64,000 bases of DNA from Paracoccus haematequi (GCA_945881965.1 CAMCVS010000007.1:92949-156948); one strand, 5' to 3'. Positions 17,298 to 26,200 are shown, numbered from the stretch's first letter. Translations and numbers: made by a program. Notes: generated by a model not told the origin, from the letters alone.

Positions 17298-17846
17298 ATG
17301 GTTGATCTTTCTGCCCTGCCCGCGATGCTTGCCCGCGCCGATTGGCCGGCGGCCGAAGCATTGCTGCGCCGCGCGGCGGTCGACAGTGCCCCTGCGGCGG
17401 TGTTCTATAATCTGGCCAAGGTGCTGGAAATGCAGGGCAAGCCCGACCGTGCCGCGTGGCTGGACCGTGCGGTTGCGCGCGACCCGCATCATGCGGCGGC
17501 GTGGTTCGAACTGGGCCGCGCCCGGATCGAGACGCCAGCGGCGGCGCTGACCGCGTTCCACCGTGCCGCCGATCTGGCACCAGATGACCGCGATGCCTGG
17601 CGGATGGTGCTGCGGCTGGCGCTGCGGCTGTGCGATTGGCCGCGATTGGCGGCGGCGCTGGCGCACTTGCCCACCGATGCCGAGACGCGGGTGGCCGCCT
17701 ATCGCCTGCTGGCCGAGACGGGCCGCGCCACAGCGGCCGACCGCGCCGCGCTGTTGTCAGACCCCGCGATGCGCCCCGAGGCGATCAAGGCCCTGACCCG
17801 CGTCGCGCGCGGCACGATCCCCTTGCGCCTGCCCCCCGTCAGTTGA
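17298..17846 (+). CDS. TPR-like protein
   Basis: About 182 residues, almost entirely alpha-helical, with TPR-type repeats: AAVFYNLAKVLEMQGKPDRAAWLDRAVARDPHHAAAWFELGRARIE and APDDRDAWRMVLRLALRL. No signal peptide, so it is cytoplasmic. AAGGGA is at 17288-17293, supporting ATG 17298 over the upstream GTG at 17283. It overlaps the convergent next gene by 8 bp at the 3' ends. Partner unknown. Confidence 0.8.
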   Translation: MVDLSALPAMLARADWPAAEALLRRAAVDSAPAAVFYNLAKVLEMQGKPDRAAWLDRAVARDPHHAAAWFELGRARIETPAAALTAFHRAADLAPDDRDAWRMVLRLALRLCDWPRLAAALAHLPTDAETRVAAYRLLAETGRATAADRAALLSDPAMRPEAIKALTRVARGTIPLRLPPVS

Positions 17847-18120
17847 TCACATAGCCGCGTTCGGCCTGCGTGGACGCCTGGGCAAAGAACACCGTGCAGG
17901 CCGCGCGTTGGCGATCATCATGGAACCCCTGCGTCTGCGCCCGCGAGCATTTGAACAAAAACGCCGAGGGCAGCGCGAAATCCGCCTGACACGCCTTTTC
18001 CACCAGCCCGTTGGGATAGCCGCCCGCCATCATCCAGCCCAGACATTGCGCGCGTCGCGCCTCGCGGTCATCGGCCATCGCGGGCGTGGCAAGCAGGGCG
18101 AGAATGGCGATACGCAGCAT
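17839..18120 (-). CDS. Small exported protein of unknown function
   Basis: 93 residues with a signal peptide (MLRIAILALLATPAMADD, cleavage likely after AMA). The mature protein contains four cysteines (in QCLGWM, KACQAD, FKCSRA and AACTVF), consistent with disulfide bonds in the periplasm. I do not recognise the family. The stop overlaps the TPR gene by 8 bp in convergent orientation. Confidence 0.75.
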   Translation of the reverse strand: MLRIAILALLATPAMADDREARRAQCLGWMMAGGYPNGLVEKACQADFALPSAFLFKCSRAQTQGFHDDRQRAACTVFFAQASTQAERGYVIN

Positions 18121-18188
18121 CGGACGGCATCCTTTTCCACAGGACTCTGTCAGACAAATGTTACAAAACCGTCACGACCTGTCGAGGA

Positions 18189-18887
18189 CTATTCGCGGAA
18201 ATCGCGCCGATACACGCCGGGGGTGGTTTGCAGCGCTTCGGCAATGGCGCGGGATTGGGCGATCTCGGCGTCGTCCATCGCCCGCACCTCCAGCCCCGCC
18301 GGGTCCAGCGGCAGCGCGATCACCTGCGCCACCGGCGTGCCGCGCGGCAAGGTGCCCGTGAACCCCGGATCGGTCCAGAGCGCCGGAAAATGCACATAAC
18401 CCAGCCCGAAACGCGCTGCTGAAACGACACCCGACAAGGTCTGAAACGGCAGATCAGGGCGGTTCAGCGGATGGGTGACAAGGATCTGCCAGCCTGCGGG
18501 CACCTCCAGCGTCCAGTAATTGGTGAACTTGATCGCGACCTGACCATCCAGCCGAAACCGCGCGCCCGCCGCCTGTTCCGGCACATGCAGGCCCAGTGGC
18601 GCGCGCGTGATCGGCGCATCCGCGATCACCGGCGGGTCCCAGTCCCAAGACAATTCCCCGCCTGCGACATGGATATCGGTCGCCAGCGGGATCATCACGC
18701 CAAGGCTCAGCGCGTCGATGAACGGCGGGCAGTGTTTCAGGGTGCGCACCATCTCGCCGCCCAAGGACGGGGCCGCGACCTCGGACGGCATCGCGCGTAA
18801 CCAATCCGGCAGTGCGCGCGCCGCAGGCGTGGGGCGCGGCAACAGGGGTTCCAGCAACGGATGACAGCGCGCAAGGATACGCGTCAC
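18189..18887 (-). CDS. Uncharacterised protein, DUF6065-like
   Basis: 232 residues beginning at GTG 18887, which overlaps the permease stop by 4 bp (GTGA). It is soluble and beta-rich. Motifs ARALPDWLRAMPSE, TLKHCPPFIDALSLGVMIPL and TNYWTLEVPAGWQILVTHPLNRPDLPF recall the DUF6065 family (recalled, unverified). Its place as the last gene of an ABC importer operon is unusual and may hint at a link to the transported compound. Confidence 0.75.
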   Translation of the reverse strand: MTRILARCHPLLEPLLPRPTPAARALPDWLRAMPSEVAAPSLGGEMVRTLKHCPPFIDALSLGVMIPLATDIHVAGGELSWDWDPPVIADAPITRAPLGLHVPEQAAGARFRLDGQVAIKFTNYWTLEVPAGWQILVTHPLNRPDLPFQTLSGVVSAARFGLGYVHFPALWTDPGFTGTLPRGTPVAQVIALPLDPAGLEVRAMDDAEIAQSRAIAEALQTTPGVYRRDFRE

Positions 18888-19714
18888 ACCCGCGCCTCGC
18901 GCTTGCGGGTCAGCGCGCCTGCCAGCGCAAATGCCACCGTCACCAGAATGATGATCGTGCCCACCGCGTTGATCACCGGCGGGTGGCCGTTTGCGTTGCG
19001 CGCCATTGCGCCGATTTCGGTGGCGAATGTGCAGGCCCCGCCCTTGGCGAACATCGTGGTGTTGTAGTTCTCGACCGAAGCCAGCGCGCAGATCACCGCC
19101 GCCGAGGCCAGCGCCGGGGCCAGATAAGGCAGCGTGATCCGGCGAAACACCCGGAACGGCCCCGCGCCAAGGTCCAGCGCCGCCTCTTCCAACTCGGGCG
19201 GCTGGCGTTGCAACCGCGCCATCAGCATCAGCATCGGATAGCCCGCCACGAACGTGACCTGCGCCATCATGATGGTGAACAGCCCCGCATCCACCCCCAG
19301 CCGGTTCCAGAACACCAAGGCCGACAGCCCCAGAATGACCCCCGGTGCCAGCATCGGCGACAACAGCACCCACCACAACAGCCCGTTGGCGCGGCTCTGC
19401 CAGCGCGTCAGCATCACCGCGCCCGCCAGCCCCAGCACCAGCGCCAAGGGCACCACCACGGCGGCCACCTGCACCGAATTGCCCATGCAGCCATAGAACC
19501 GCTCGCGGTCCAGCGTCCGCAGCACCGGGTCCGCGCGCAGCCGCGCCTCATCCATCCAGAAGAACTCATACCACTTGAAGGTAAACCCGCGCCAATCGGT
19601 AACAGACGGTGGCGAGACATCGTTGAACGACGCCACGATCATCAACGCCAGCGGCGCGAACATGAAGGCAAGGAACGTCCATGTGAAGGCGGTCAGCAAG
19701 CGATCAGATGTCAT
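18884..19714 (-). CDS. ABC transporter permease, spermidine/putrescine PotC type
   Basis: 276 residues with six predicted transmembrane helices. The coupling EAA loop reads ELEEAALDLGAGPFRVFRRITLPYLAP (residues ~170-195). It pairs with the permease encoded immediately upstream (4-bp intergenic) to form the membrane channel. The start is ATG 19714 behind AGGGGTAATGG. The loop after TM1 carries an extra stretch WMDEARLRADPVLRTLDRERFYG, longer than in PotC. Confidence 0.92.
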   Translation of the reverse strand: MTSDRLLTAFTWTFLAFMFAPLALMIVASFNDVSPPSVTDWRGFTFKWYEFFWMDEARLRADPVLRTLDRERFYGCMGNSVQVAAVVVPLALVLGLAGAVMLTRWQSRANGLLWWVLLSPMLAPGVILGLSALVFWNRLGVDAGLFTIMMAQVTFVAGYPMLMLMARLQRQPPELEEAALDLGAGPFRVFRRITLPYLAPALASAAVICALASVENYNTTMFAKGGACTFATEIGAMARNANGHPPVINAVGTIIILVTVAFALAGALTRKREARV

Positions 19715-19718
19715 TCCA

Positions 19719-21137
19719 TTACCCCTGCACGCGCGCAAAGTCTTTGAGCCGCGTCCGCATCAGCCGCATGAACAGCGCCACGATGACAAAGCACAGCGCG
19801 GTATAGGCGAAACTATAGGCGGCGCCGATGTTGGAATTCTCGGATTCAAAGAACTTGTTGTAAATCGTCTGCGCAAACCATTCCGCTTGCAACCCGCTGG
19901 ACACGATGCGCGGCACCGAAAACGCCCCTGCCGCCAGCATGAATGTCGCGATGCACCCCACCGCAATGCCCGGTTTCGCATGTGGGATCACCACGCGCCA
20001 ATGCATCCGCGCGGGCCGCGCCCCCAGATCGCGCGCCGCCTCGATCTGGTTGCGGTCCAGCGTGGACATTACGTTATAGATCGGGAATACCATGAACAGC
20101 ACATAGGTATAGACCACGACCAGAAACACCGTGCCCGGCATGCGCTTGAACTGCACCGGCTCGGTGATTGCGCCCGCCCACATCAGCGCCGAATTGATCA
20201 GTCCATTATTGTCAAGAATCGTGGTCCAAGCGTAGATGCGCATCAACTCGACGATGGCATAGGGCACGATCAGCCCCATGAACAACCAGATCGCCTGCTC
20301 GCGGGTACTCGCCAGCGCCACCTTGTAGGCGATGGGATAGCAGATCACCAAAGCCAGCGCGGTGACCAGCATGGCATAGAAAATCGTCCGCCCCAGCACG
20401 ATCAGCCCAATCCGCGCCCGCGTCACGCCATCCTCCTGAAACCGCAGGCCGATGGCGGTCTGCACGCGGTTGATCAGGCGCGCATCCTCGTCCGCCTTGC
20501 GATCCGCGGATTGCGGCAGGCTGGCGGCGGCAAACAGCGCCTCGAAATTCTGCAAGGTCAGGGACGACCGCTGCGCCTCTTCCGCGCGCAGCCGCGCGGC
20601 CAGATCGCTGGCAAGGTCCGCAATCTGCCGCGCGGTGGCGTTCTGTGTGGCAATCGGATCGCTGTCCTTGACCGCCAACCGGGGCAATCCGTGCAATTCG
20701 TCCAGATATTCCGTGACGCCCTGCACCGATACCGACGACGAGCGCACCATGGCGCGGTGCGTATCCGCGCGGTCGCATTGCAGGATATAGGGCCGCACCG
20801 CGCCCGTAGTCTGCCGCCCCGCGCCCATGGATGGCACCGCCATGCCCCCCATCGACGGCACGGCCATGCCGCCCATGCTCGGCACCGCCATGCCTCCGGT
20901 CGCAGGTGGCGGCGCGGCATCAGCCGCGGCAAAGGTGCGCAGCACCGATATGCAGGTCTCGGCATCCTGGGAAAGCGACGCCGCAACCGAGCTGTCCAGC
21001 GTGCGTTTCGGCGCGGTCAGCGCGCGGTCCAGCATGGCAAATTGCGGCGCGATGATCAGAAACACCGCCCAGATCACCACGGCCCCGACAAAACCCGCCG
21101 TCAACCAGGGGCCAAAGGCGCGCAGCAGGCTGGTCAT
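19719..21137 (-). CDS. ABC transporter permease, PotB type, with large periplasmic insertion
   Basis: 472 residues, against about 275-300 in typical PotB permeases. TM1 is at about 12-33. A hydrophilic region of roughly 210 residues follows, containing three tandem copies of an 8-residue repeat (GGMAVPSM) at about residues 81-104, helix-rich sequence, and an R/E-rich stretch. The remaining five helices run from about 250, with an EAA-like loop EAARDLGARPARMHWRVVIPHA. It overlaps the ATP-binding gene by 4 bp. The insertion may contact the binding protein or sense ligand (inference). Confidence 0.9.
   Translation of the reverse strand: MTSLLRAFGPWLTAGFVGAVVIWAVFLIIAPQFAMLDRALTAPKRTLDSSVAASLSQDAETCISVLRTFAAADAAPPPATGGMAVPSMGGMAVPSMGGMAVPSMGAGRQTTGAVRPYILQCDRADTHRAMVRSSSVSVQGVTEYLDELHGLPRLAVKDSDPIATQNATARQIADLASDLAARLRAEEAQRSSLTLQNFEALFAAASLPQSADRKADEDARLINRVQTAIGLRFQEDGVTRARIGLIVLGRTIFYAMLVTALALVICYPIAYKVALASTREQAIWLFMGLIVPYAIVELMRIYAWTTILDNNGLINSALMWAGAITEPVQFKRMPGTVFLVVVYTYVLFMVFPIYNVMSTLDRNQIEAARDLGARPARMHWRVVIPHAKPGIAVGCIATFMLAAGAFSVPRIVSSGLQAEWFAQTIYNKFFESENSNIGAAYSFAYTALCFVIVALFMRLMRTRLKDFARVQG
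20824..20895. repeat. Three tandem 24-bp coding repeats
   Basis: Three in-frame 24-bp units within the PotB-type permease gene, differing at a few positions. They encode GGMAVPSM repeats in the periplasmic insertion. The silent differences between units mean the repeat is not a recent exact duplication. Confidence 0.8.
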
Positions 21138-22246
21138 TGCGCCGCCAGCTCCTGCCCCGTTTCGGCCAGCGCGCCTTCGGGCAGCACCAGCGCATCCGCC
21201 GCGCGAAAGCCCAATCGCATCTCGGTGCCGATCACCTCGATCCCGCCCATGTTGGTGCGGTGCAGCGACAAGGCTTGCCCCATACCCGCTTCCGTGCCCG
21301 CGCTGAAATGCAACGCCACGAACGGCCCTTCCAGATCGCGCCGCTGCAATGTCGCCGGGATCGCGTTCTCGTCCAGACCGATCTGCATCGCCTCTGGCCG
21401 CACGAACAGCCAGGCCACCGCCCCCACCGCCAACCCGCGCGGATTGCGCGCCCGGAACACGCCCAAGGGCGTCTCGACGCGGGCATATTCCGGCTCGACC
21501 GCCACCACGCGCCCCGCGATGCGGTTCACCTCGCCCACGAATGTGGCGGCAAAGGCCGTCTCGGGCGCGGAATAGATCGCGTCCCCGGTGCCCACCTGTT
21601 CGATCCGGCCCTTGTTCATCACCGCGACGCGGTCCGACATCGTCAGCGCCTCGCCCTGGTCATGGGTGATATAGATGAACGTCACGCCGGTCTGCTTCTG
21701 GATCGCGCGCAATTCCGCCCGCATGTGACTGCGCAGCTTCAAATCCAGCGCCGACAGCGGCTCGTCCAGCAACAAAACGGCAGGCTCCACCGCCAGCGCG
21801 CGCGCAATTGCCACCCGCTGCCGCTGCCCGCCGGACAATTCCGTGGGTTTCTTGTCGGCCTGATCCGCCAGCGCCACCAACGCCAGCAATTCCTCGGCCC
21901 GCGCATGGCGTTCCCGCCGCGCCACGCCGCGCGCCTCAAGCCCAAAGGCCACATTGTCGCGAACGCTCATCAGCGGAAACAGCGCGAGGTTCTGGAATAT
22001 CAACGCGGTCGGGCGCGCATTCGGCCCCTTGCCCGCCTGATCGGCCCCGCCGATCAGCACCCGCCCCGATGACGGCGTCACAAACCCCGACACCGCGCGC
22101 AACAGCGTGGTCTTGCCACAGCCCGATGGCCCGAGGATCGAAAAAAACTCACCCGCCGCAATCGTCAGATCGGTGCGTTCCACGGCGCGAAAGCCATTGG
22201 GATAGGTGATCTCGACCCCGTCGAGCACAACATCCTGTCCCCGCAT
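21134..22246 (-). CDS. potA: ABC transporter ATP-binding protein, PotA type
   Basis: 370 residues. Walker A GPSGCGKTT, Q-loop IFQNLALFP, signature LSGGQRQRVA, Walker B LLLDEPLSALD and H-loop ITHDQGEA are in order. A C-terminal TOBE-type domain follows (residues ~270-370). It energises the importer formed with the two permeases and the solute-binding protein. The start is ATG 22246 with GAGG 6 bp upstream. Substrate probably a polyamine or similar organic cation, judged only from family. Confidence 0.93.
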   Translation of the reverse strand: MRGQDVVLDGVEITYPNGFRAVERTDLTIAAGEFFSILGPSGCGKTTLLRAVSGFVTPSSGRVLIGGADQAGKGPNARPTALIFQNLALFPLMSVRDNVAFGLEARGVARRERHARAEELLALVALADQADKKPTELSGGQRQRVAIARALAVEPAVLLLDEPLSALDLKLRSHMRAELRAIQKQTGVTFIYITHDQGEALTMSDRVAVMNKGRIEQVGTGDAIYSAPETAFAATFVGEVNRIAGRVVAVEPEYARVETPLGVFRARNPRGLAVGAVAWLFVRPEAMQIGLDENAIPATLQRRDLEGPFVALHFSAGTEAGMGQALSLHRTNMGGIEVIGTEMRLGFRAADALVLPEGALAETGQELAAQ

Positions 22247-22262
22247 CACGCGCCCTCTTTCC

Positions 22263-22317
22263 CATTCATTTTGCCGGAAATACTCCGGAGGGGTCCGGGG
22301 AGGCAGGGCCTCCCCGG
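22263..22317 (-). repeat. Hairpin plus CCGGAGTATTTCCGG element (copy 1)
   Basis: On the minus strand a hairpin with 10-bp arms (CCGGGGAGGC / GCCTCCCCGG at 22295-22317) follows the solute-binding protein gene, then a 26-bp tail beginning CCGGAGTATTTCCGGCAAAA (22263-22288). The identical 26-bp tail is at 42500-42525. It lies between the binding-protein gene and potA, so it could partly stop transcription and set different levels of the two (inference). Confidence 0.75.
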
Positions 22318-22336
22318 CTTTCTTAGGCACCAGAAA

Positions 22337-23458
22337 TCAGGCGTTGGTGATGATATCGACCATCTCGTTGCGGATCGGCGCGAAGAAGGGCGTGTCCGCC
22401 TGCCACCACCACATGTTGCCCAGAACGTCGGCGGTATAGACGTCGTTGAACTGGCGCTTGAAGTCTTCCGAGGCGAAATCAGCAGCCCCGGCCACGGCCG
22501 AGTTATAGCCGGTGTTGTTGGCGAACATGCCGCCGACTTCGGGCATCAGCATGAAGTTCATGAACGCTACAGCCTGCTCGCGGTTTTCTGCCTGCTTCAG
22601 CAGACCGAACGAGTCGAGCCAGGTGATGATGCCTTCCTTGGGCGCGCGATAGACGAAATCGGCGTTTTCGCGGTTCAAGAGCAGGCCGGTGGTGTCCCAG
22701 GTCTGGCCGATGACACAGCCCGCGTCCTTGAACGCAGCGGTGGCTTCGGTGGCGTTGTTCCAGAACGCGCCATAGCTGGCCTTGCGCTCGACGATCCACT
22801 TGGCAACGGCGCCCCAGACGCGGCGGGCGTCTTCTTCGGATTTGTAGACGTCCAGCATGCGGTTCGACGGCACTTCGCCGGTCGCGTCCAGATAGAGGCC
22901 AACACCCATGATGACCGACTTCTGGCGGAAGGCCGACTTGCCTTCGGTGCCAGCGGCGAACAGATCGCCATAGGACAGGTCGGCGTCCGCGATCGGCATT
23001 GCCTTGCGGTTCAGCGTGATGCCTTCGGTGCCCCACACGAGCGGCAGCAGGATCTGTGCGCCCTTGAACTGGCCACCCAGCGTGGCGCTGTCGCGCACGA
23101 AGGACGGGATCACGTTGGCGGTCTTCACGTCGGCAGGGATGGCATCAAAGAACGACTCGCCATTTCCGTCGATATAGCCGGACGCGTTGGTGATCGAGGG
23201 GAACACCACGTCAAAGCCCTTGCCACCGGCCGCGCGGATGGTCGATTCGGCTTCGTCGTTCGAGCCAAACGTGGTCAGCTCCAGCTTGATGCCGGTGTCC
23301 TTTTCGAACTTTTCGGCGATGTTCGGCTGGATGTAATCCTGCCAGGCCAGAACCTTGACCGAACCCGAGGTCGCCAGCGCGTCAGTGGCGCGCAGGATCA
23401 TCGGGGCAGCAAGTGCAGCGGTGCCCAGTTGCAGGGCAGAACGGCGGGAAAGTGCCAT
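22337..23458 (-). CDS. Extracellular solute-binding protein of the PotD family
   Basis: 373 residues. The N-terminus carries twin arginines (LSRRSALQLGTAALAAP), suggesting Tat export, with cleavage near DALA. The mature part begins VKVLAWQDYIQPNIAEKFEKDTGIKLELTTFGSNDE, typical of polyamine/iron-type binding proteins, and ends WWQADTPFFAPIRNEMVDI. It captures the substrate in the periplasm for the ABC importer encoded after it. GGAG precedes ATG 23458. Gene order is binding protein, ATPase, PotB type, PotC type, DUF6065-like. Confidence 0.92.
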   Translation of the reverse strand: MALSRRSALQLGTAALAAPMILRATDALATSGSVKVLAWQDYIQPNIAEKFEKDTGIKLELTTFGSNDEAESTIRAAGGKGFDVVFPSITNASGYIDGNGESFFDAIPADVKTANVIPSFVRDSATLGGQFKGAQILLPLVWGTEGITLNRKAMPIADADLSYGDLFAAGTEGKSAFRQKSVIMGVGLYLDATGEVPSNRMLDVYKSEEDARRVWGAVAKWIVERKASYGAFWNNATEATAAFKDAGCVIGQTWDTTGLLLNRENADFVYRAPKEGIITWLDSFGLLKQAENREQAVAFMNFMLMPEVGGMFANNTGYNSAVAGAADFASEDFKRQFNDVYTADVLGNMWWWQADTPFFAPIRNEMVDIITNA

Positions 23459-23617
23459 TTGGATAACTCCGGATGAGGTGGGATTGAAACCGTAGCTGCG
23501 CGTAGCCCCGTCCGGTGACGCATGGGCGACAGTTTGGTGAAGAAAAGATGACAGCACCCATCCCGGTCGCGCCACACGCGCAAACCACGCGCAAACGATG
23601 TGCGCGGCGTCAGCGGT

Positions 23618-24418
23618 TCAATCAGGCCGCACCCGCGCCGCTGTCTTGCCGGCAAAGGCCGCCAGCCGCGACCGCGCATCGGGCTGGGTGTTGACCACGC
23701 CCGCCACCACCGATTCCGCATAGGCGGCATCCAGCGCCGACATGTTCTGCATATGGCTGATCGCGGAACAGATCGCGAAATTGGTCAGCGGCAGGTTTTC
23801 CGCCGCCCGCCGCGCCAGCCGCATGGCCATCTCAAGGCTGTCCTCTGCCAGATACTGCGCCAGCCCCACCGTCACACCCTCTTCGGCCTTATAGACCCGG
23901 CCCGTCAGCATCATGTCGATCATGCGCGCCTTGCCGATTAGGTCCGCGACCCGGATTGTCGCCCCGCCGCCGGTGAACAGGCCCCGCGTGCCCTCGGGCA
24001 GGGCAAAATACGTCCCCGCATCCGCCACCCGGATATGCGCGGCGGACGCCAGTTCCAGCCCGCCCCCCACCACCGCACCCTTCAGCGCTGCGATGATCGG
24101 CACGCCGCCATATTCCATCTTGTTGAACGCCTCGTGCCAGCGCAGGCACAGATGCATGAACTGTTCCGGGCTGCGGTCGGCCTGATGGTGTTCCACCAGA
24201 TCCAGACCGGCGCAGAAATGCGGACCATTCGCCGCCAGCACGATGGCGCGCGCGCCCAGAATGCGGGCGCGGCTGAACACGTCGATCATCTCCTCGACCG
24301 TAGCGGCATCCAGCGCGTTGCGCTTGGTGGGGCGGTTCAGGGTGACGATCCAGACGCCGTCATCCTCGACCTGCAATGTGAGGTTGGCCAAGCCCGCGAT
24401 CAACTGGTCCAATGTCAT
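23618..24418 (-). CDS. Crotonase / enoyl-CoA hydratase family protein
   Basis: 266 residues of crotonase fold. Oxyanion-hole segments HFCAGLDL and [13 protein letters not shown] are present, and a glutamate is found in [14 protein letters not shown]. The family includes hydratases, isomerases and thioesterases acting on CoA thioesters; the exact reaction is unresolved. The start is ATG 24418 with GAGAGG upstream. The gene follows tRNA-His on the minus strand. Confidence 0.88.
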   Translation of the reverse strand: MTLDQLIAGLANLTLQVEDDGVWIVTLNRPTKRNALDAATVEEMIDVFSRARILGARAIVLAANGPHFCAGLDLVEHHQADRSPEQFMHLCLRWHEAFNKMEYGGVPIIAALKGAVVGGGLELASAAHIRVADAGTYFALPEGTRGLFTGGGATIRVADLIGKARMIDMMLTGRVYKAEEGVTVGLAQYLAEDSLEMAMRLARRAAENLPLTNFAICSAISHMQNMSALDAAYAESVVAGVVNTQPDARSRLAAFAGKTAARVRPD

Positions 24419-24548
24419 GTCCGCCTCTCGATCTGTCGGCCACAGGTTTCCCGCAGGCTGCGCGAATGTCCAGACCGCGCGCGCCACACCCTGCGCGCCG
24501 GACGCGGCGTCAGGGCAGACGACCAGAAAAGTGAGATGACCCGGAAAG

Positions 24549-24625
24549 TGGTACCGCCTTCCTGGCTTGAACAGGAGACCTCCGGATCCACAATCCGGCG
24601 CTCTAACCAACTGAGCTAAGGCGGC
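24549..24625 (-). tRNA. tRNA-His (GTG anticodon)
   Basis: A 77-nt cloverleaf can be drawn with the 3' CCA encoded. The anticodon arm CCGGA-UUGUGGA-UCCGG gives anticodon GUG. The acceptor stem GCCGCCU/AGGCGGU starts at G1 with no encoded G-1 partner, and the discriminator base is A73. This absence of G-1 is the known alphaproteobacterial exception to universal tRNA-His identity. The T arm reads TTCAAGC. Confidence 0.95.
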
Positions 24626-24702
24626 ACTGGCGGGTGACTTAGTCCCCGCGCCCCATGATTGCAAGCAATTTGATTGCAGGCGATGTCCCGGCAGGCGGGG
24701 GG

Positions 24703-25182
24703 TTACAGCGTGATCTCCCAGAACTGGTCCACGACATCGACACCAAACGCCCGCGCGGGTTCGGACCGCACCATGCGCCAACCGCTGCGGGCATAAAGCG
24801 CGCAGGCGGCGCGGTGGCTTTCGTGGGTCCACAGCTCCATGGTCGCATAGCCCTGCGCCTTGGCCCAGGCCATCGCCTGCGCCAGCAGGCGCGCCCCCAG
24901 CCCCTGACCCCGCGCAGCGGGGTCTACGAGGAACAGGCGCAGCTTCGCTGCGCCCGACGCTGCCGGGACCACAAACACACAGCCCAAGCGGGCTTCGCCC
25001 GCATGGGCGATCCAGCCCCGCGCAAGCGCGGGGTCGCGGTTGCGCAGGAAATCCGCAAGGATTTCCGCCACCAAGGCCTCAAAGGTGGCGTCATAGCCCT
25101 CGTCGCGCGCATAAAGCGCGCCGTGCCGGTCCAGCACCCACCCGGCGTCGCCGGGTTCAAGATCACGAAACGCGATGTCCAT
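24703..25182 (-). CDS. GNAT-family N-acetyltransferase
   Basis: 159 residues. The acetyl-CoA binding motif is [26 protein letters not shown], and the C-terminal YARSGWRMV motif is typical of GNAT. The substrate is unknown. The start ATG 25182 ([12 protein letters not shown]) is the first codon of the conserved fold; upstream open frame overlaps the divergent gene. A small divergent gene lies 78 bp away. Confidence 0.87.
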   Translation of the reverse strand: MDIAFRDLEPGDAGWVLDRHGALYARDEGYDATFEALVAEILADFLRNRDPALARGWIAHAGEARLGCVFVVPAASGAAKLRLFLVDPAARGQGLGARLLAQAMAWAKAQGYATMELWTHESHRAACALYARSGWRMVRSEPARAFGVDVVDQFWEITL

Positions 25183-25260
25183 GCGCGCAGCCTGCCCCGG
25201 CGCGGGCTTGTCCTGCAAGTCCGAAAACGCTAGGCCGATGCGCAACAGAAGGACCGCAGC

Positions 25261-25452
25261 ATGGGTATCAACACCGAACGCGACATCGAGGCCAACCTGC
25301 AAATCGGGCCGACCGACAAGGGTATGGTGCGGCTGTTCATCGAGGCCCCCGGCGTGGAAATCCCGATGGATTTCGAACCCGAAGAGGCCGAGGAAATCGC
25401 CGAGGAAATCCTCGCCGCCGTTCAGGCCGCCCGGGCCATCGGCGCGCGCTGA
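25261..25452 (+). CDS. Small acidic protein, DUF6324-like
   Basis: 63 residues, strongly acidic C-terminal half (DFEPEEAEEIAEEILAAVQAARAI, helical). The N-terminus MGINTERDIEANLQIGPTDKG looks like the Rhodobacterales family DUF6324 (recalled, unverified). Function unknown. The GGACCGCAGC upstream contains a weak ribosome-binding site. Confidence 0.75.
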   Translation: MGINTERDIEANLQIGPTDKGMVRLFIEAPGVEIPMDFEPEEAEEIAEEILAAVQAARAIGAR

Positions 25453-25461
25453 CCCGCGCGG

Positions 25462-25938
25462 TTACCCGTCGCTGATCGCCGCGCCCGGATCGCGCAGTGC
25501 CGCCAATCGCCGCGACGCCACCATTGCCATCCGCAGGATCAGCGCGCGCCGCCGCGCGCCCGCCAAGGGCGTCAGCGGGGCCGCGCGCAAGGCTTCGGCC
25601 CCAAAATCATCGGCCAACAGGATGCCGGTGTCGTCTGGCAACACCGCGCGCGGGAATGCGGGCGGCACCGCCCAGAAAAACCGGTCGCACCACGGCAGAT
25701 AGCCCTGCCATTTCGCGTCCGCGCGGAAATCGGCGAGGCTGGATTTACATTCGATCACCCAGACCTCGCCCTTGGGGGTCAGGGCCATCACATCCACGCG
25801 CAGGCCGCGCTCGGGGGTGAACTCTTCGATCCCCGCCATGCCCAGACTGGCCAGATGCCGCAGCACGCCCCGTTGCAGGCGCTGGCCCGGCAGCAGGGGA
25901 AAATCAGGCAACACGGCGGATTCTGGCGGATGGGTCAT
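25462..25938 (-). CDS. mmcB: MmcB-family DNA repair protein
   Basis: 158 residues. The PD-(D/E)XK nuclease-like motif reads LRVDVMALTPKGEVWVIECKSSLADF, with D and E-x-K in register. MmcB of Caulobacter is a small DNA-damage protein found in most alphaproteobacteria. No DNA-binding partner is adjacent. The start ATG 25938 (MTHPPES) is chosen from the conserved length; the ribosome-binding site is weak. Confidence 0.83.
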   Translation of the reverse strand: MTHPPESAVLPDFPLLPGQRLQRGVLRHLASLGMAGIEEFTPERGLRVDVMALTPKGEVWVIECKSSLADFRADAKWQGYLPWCDRFFWAVPPAFPRAVLPDDTGILLADDFGAEALRAAPLTPLAGARRRALILRMAMVASRRLAALRDPGAAISDG

Positions 25939-25989
25939 GCGATTACCATGAACAAACCAGAAACACATGACAAGTCCCCTCAGCGACCC

Positions 25990-26018
25990 TTGCACCCACG
26001 CGCCTGCGCGCCTAACTG
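25990..26018 (+). promoter_or_regulatory. Promoter of the 6S RNA candidate
   Basis: TTGCAC (25990-25995) and TAACTG (26013-26018) are separated by 17 bp. Transcription would start about 26025, at or just inside the 5' GGGG of the structured RNA. The placement supports plus-strand transcription of that RNA. Confidence 0.6.
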
Positions 26019-26020
26019 TT

Positions 26021-26200
26021 GGGGCGGCGGGTGCTGCTCTTCTCGTGACCCGGTGACAATTCCAGTGGCCTTAAGCATCTCCGAGGGAGCTGGCTCTGCG
26101 CAGACCGTGGTCTGTTTACCCGGCGCCCACCTGTAAACACAGGTCCTCGGGAATCGCTCACCCCACGGCCGCTGCGGGCCCGCCACCTGCATCCCCACAG
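26021..26200 (+). ncRNA. ssrS: Probable 6S RNA
   Basis: A non-coding stretch that folds as a rod with a central bubble. Closing stem GGCGGG / CCCGCC (about 26025 and 26179), inner stems GGTGA / TCACC (26052, 26158) and ATTCC / GGAAT (26059, 26150), then CCGAGG / CCTCGG (26081, 26145) after a 17-nt unpaired strand on the 5' side. This is the shape of 6S RNA, which mimics an open promoter and binds the housekeeping polymerase in stationary phase. The promoter and the hairpin at 26221 fit its ends. The exact 5' and 3' ends are estimates. Confidence 0.68.

Noticed and set aside
20824..20895. Tandem repeat as a CRISPR or minisatellite
   Set aside because: It is in frame inside the permease gene with period 24 and encodes a protein repeat.
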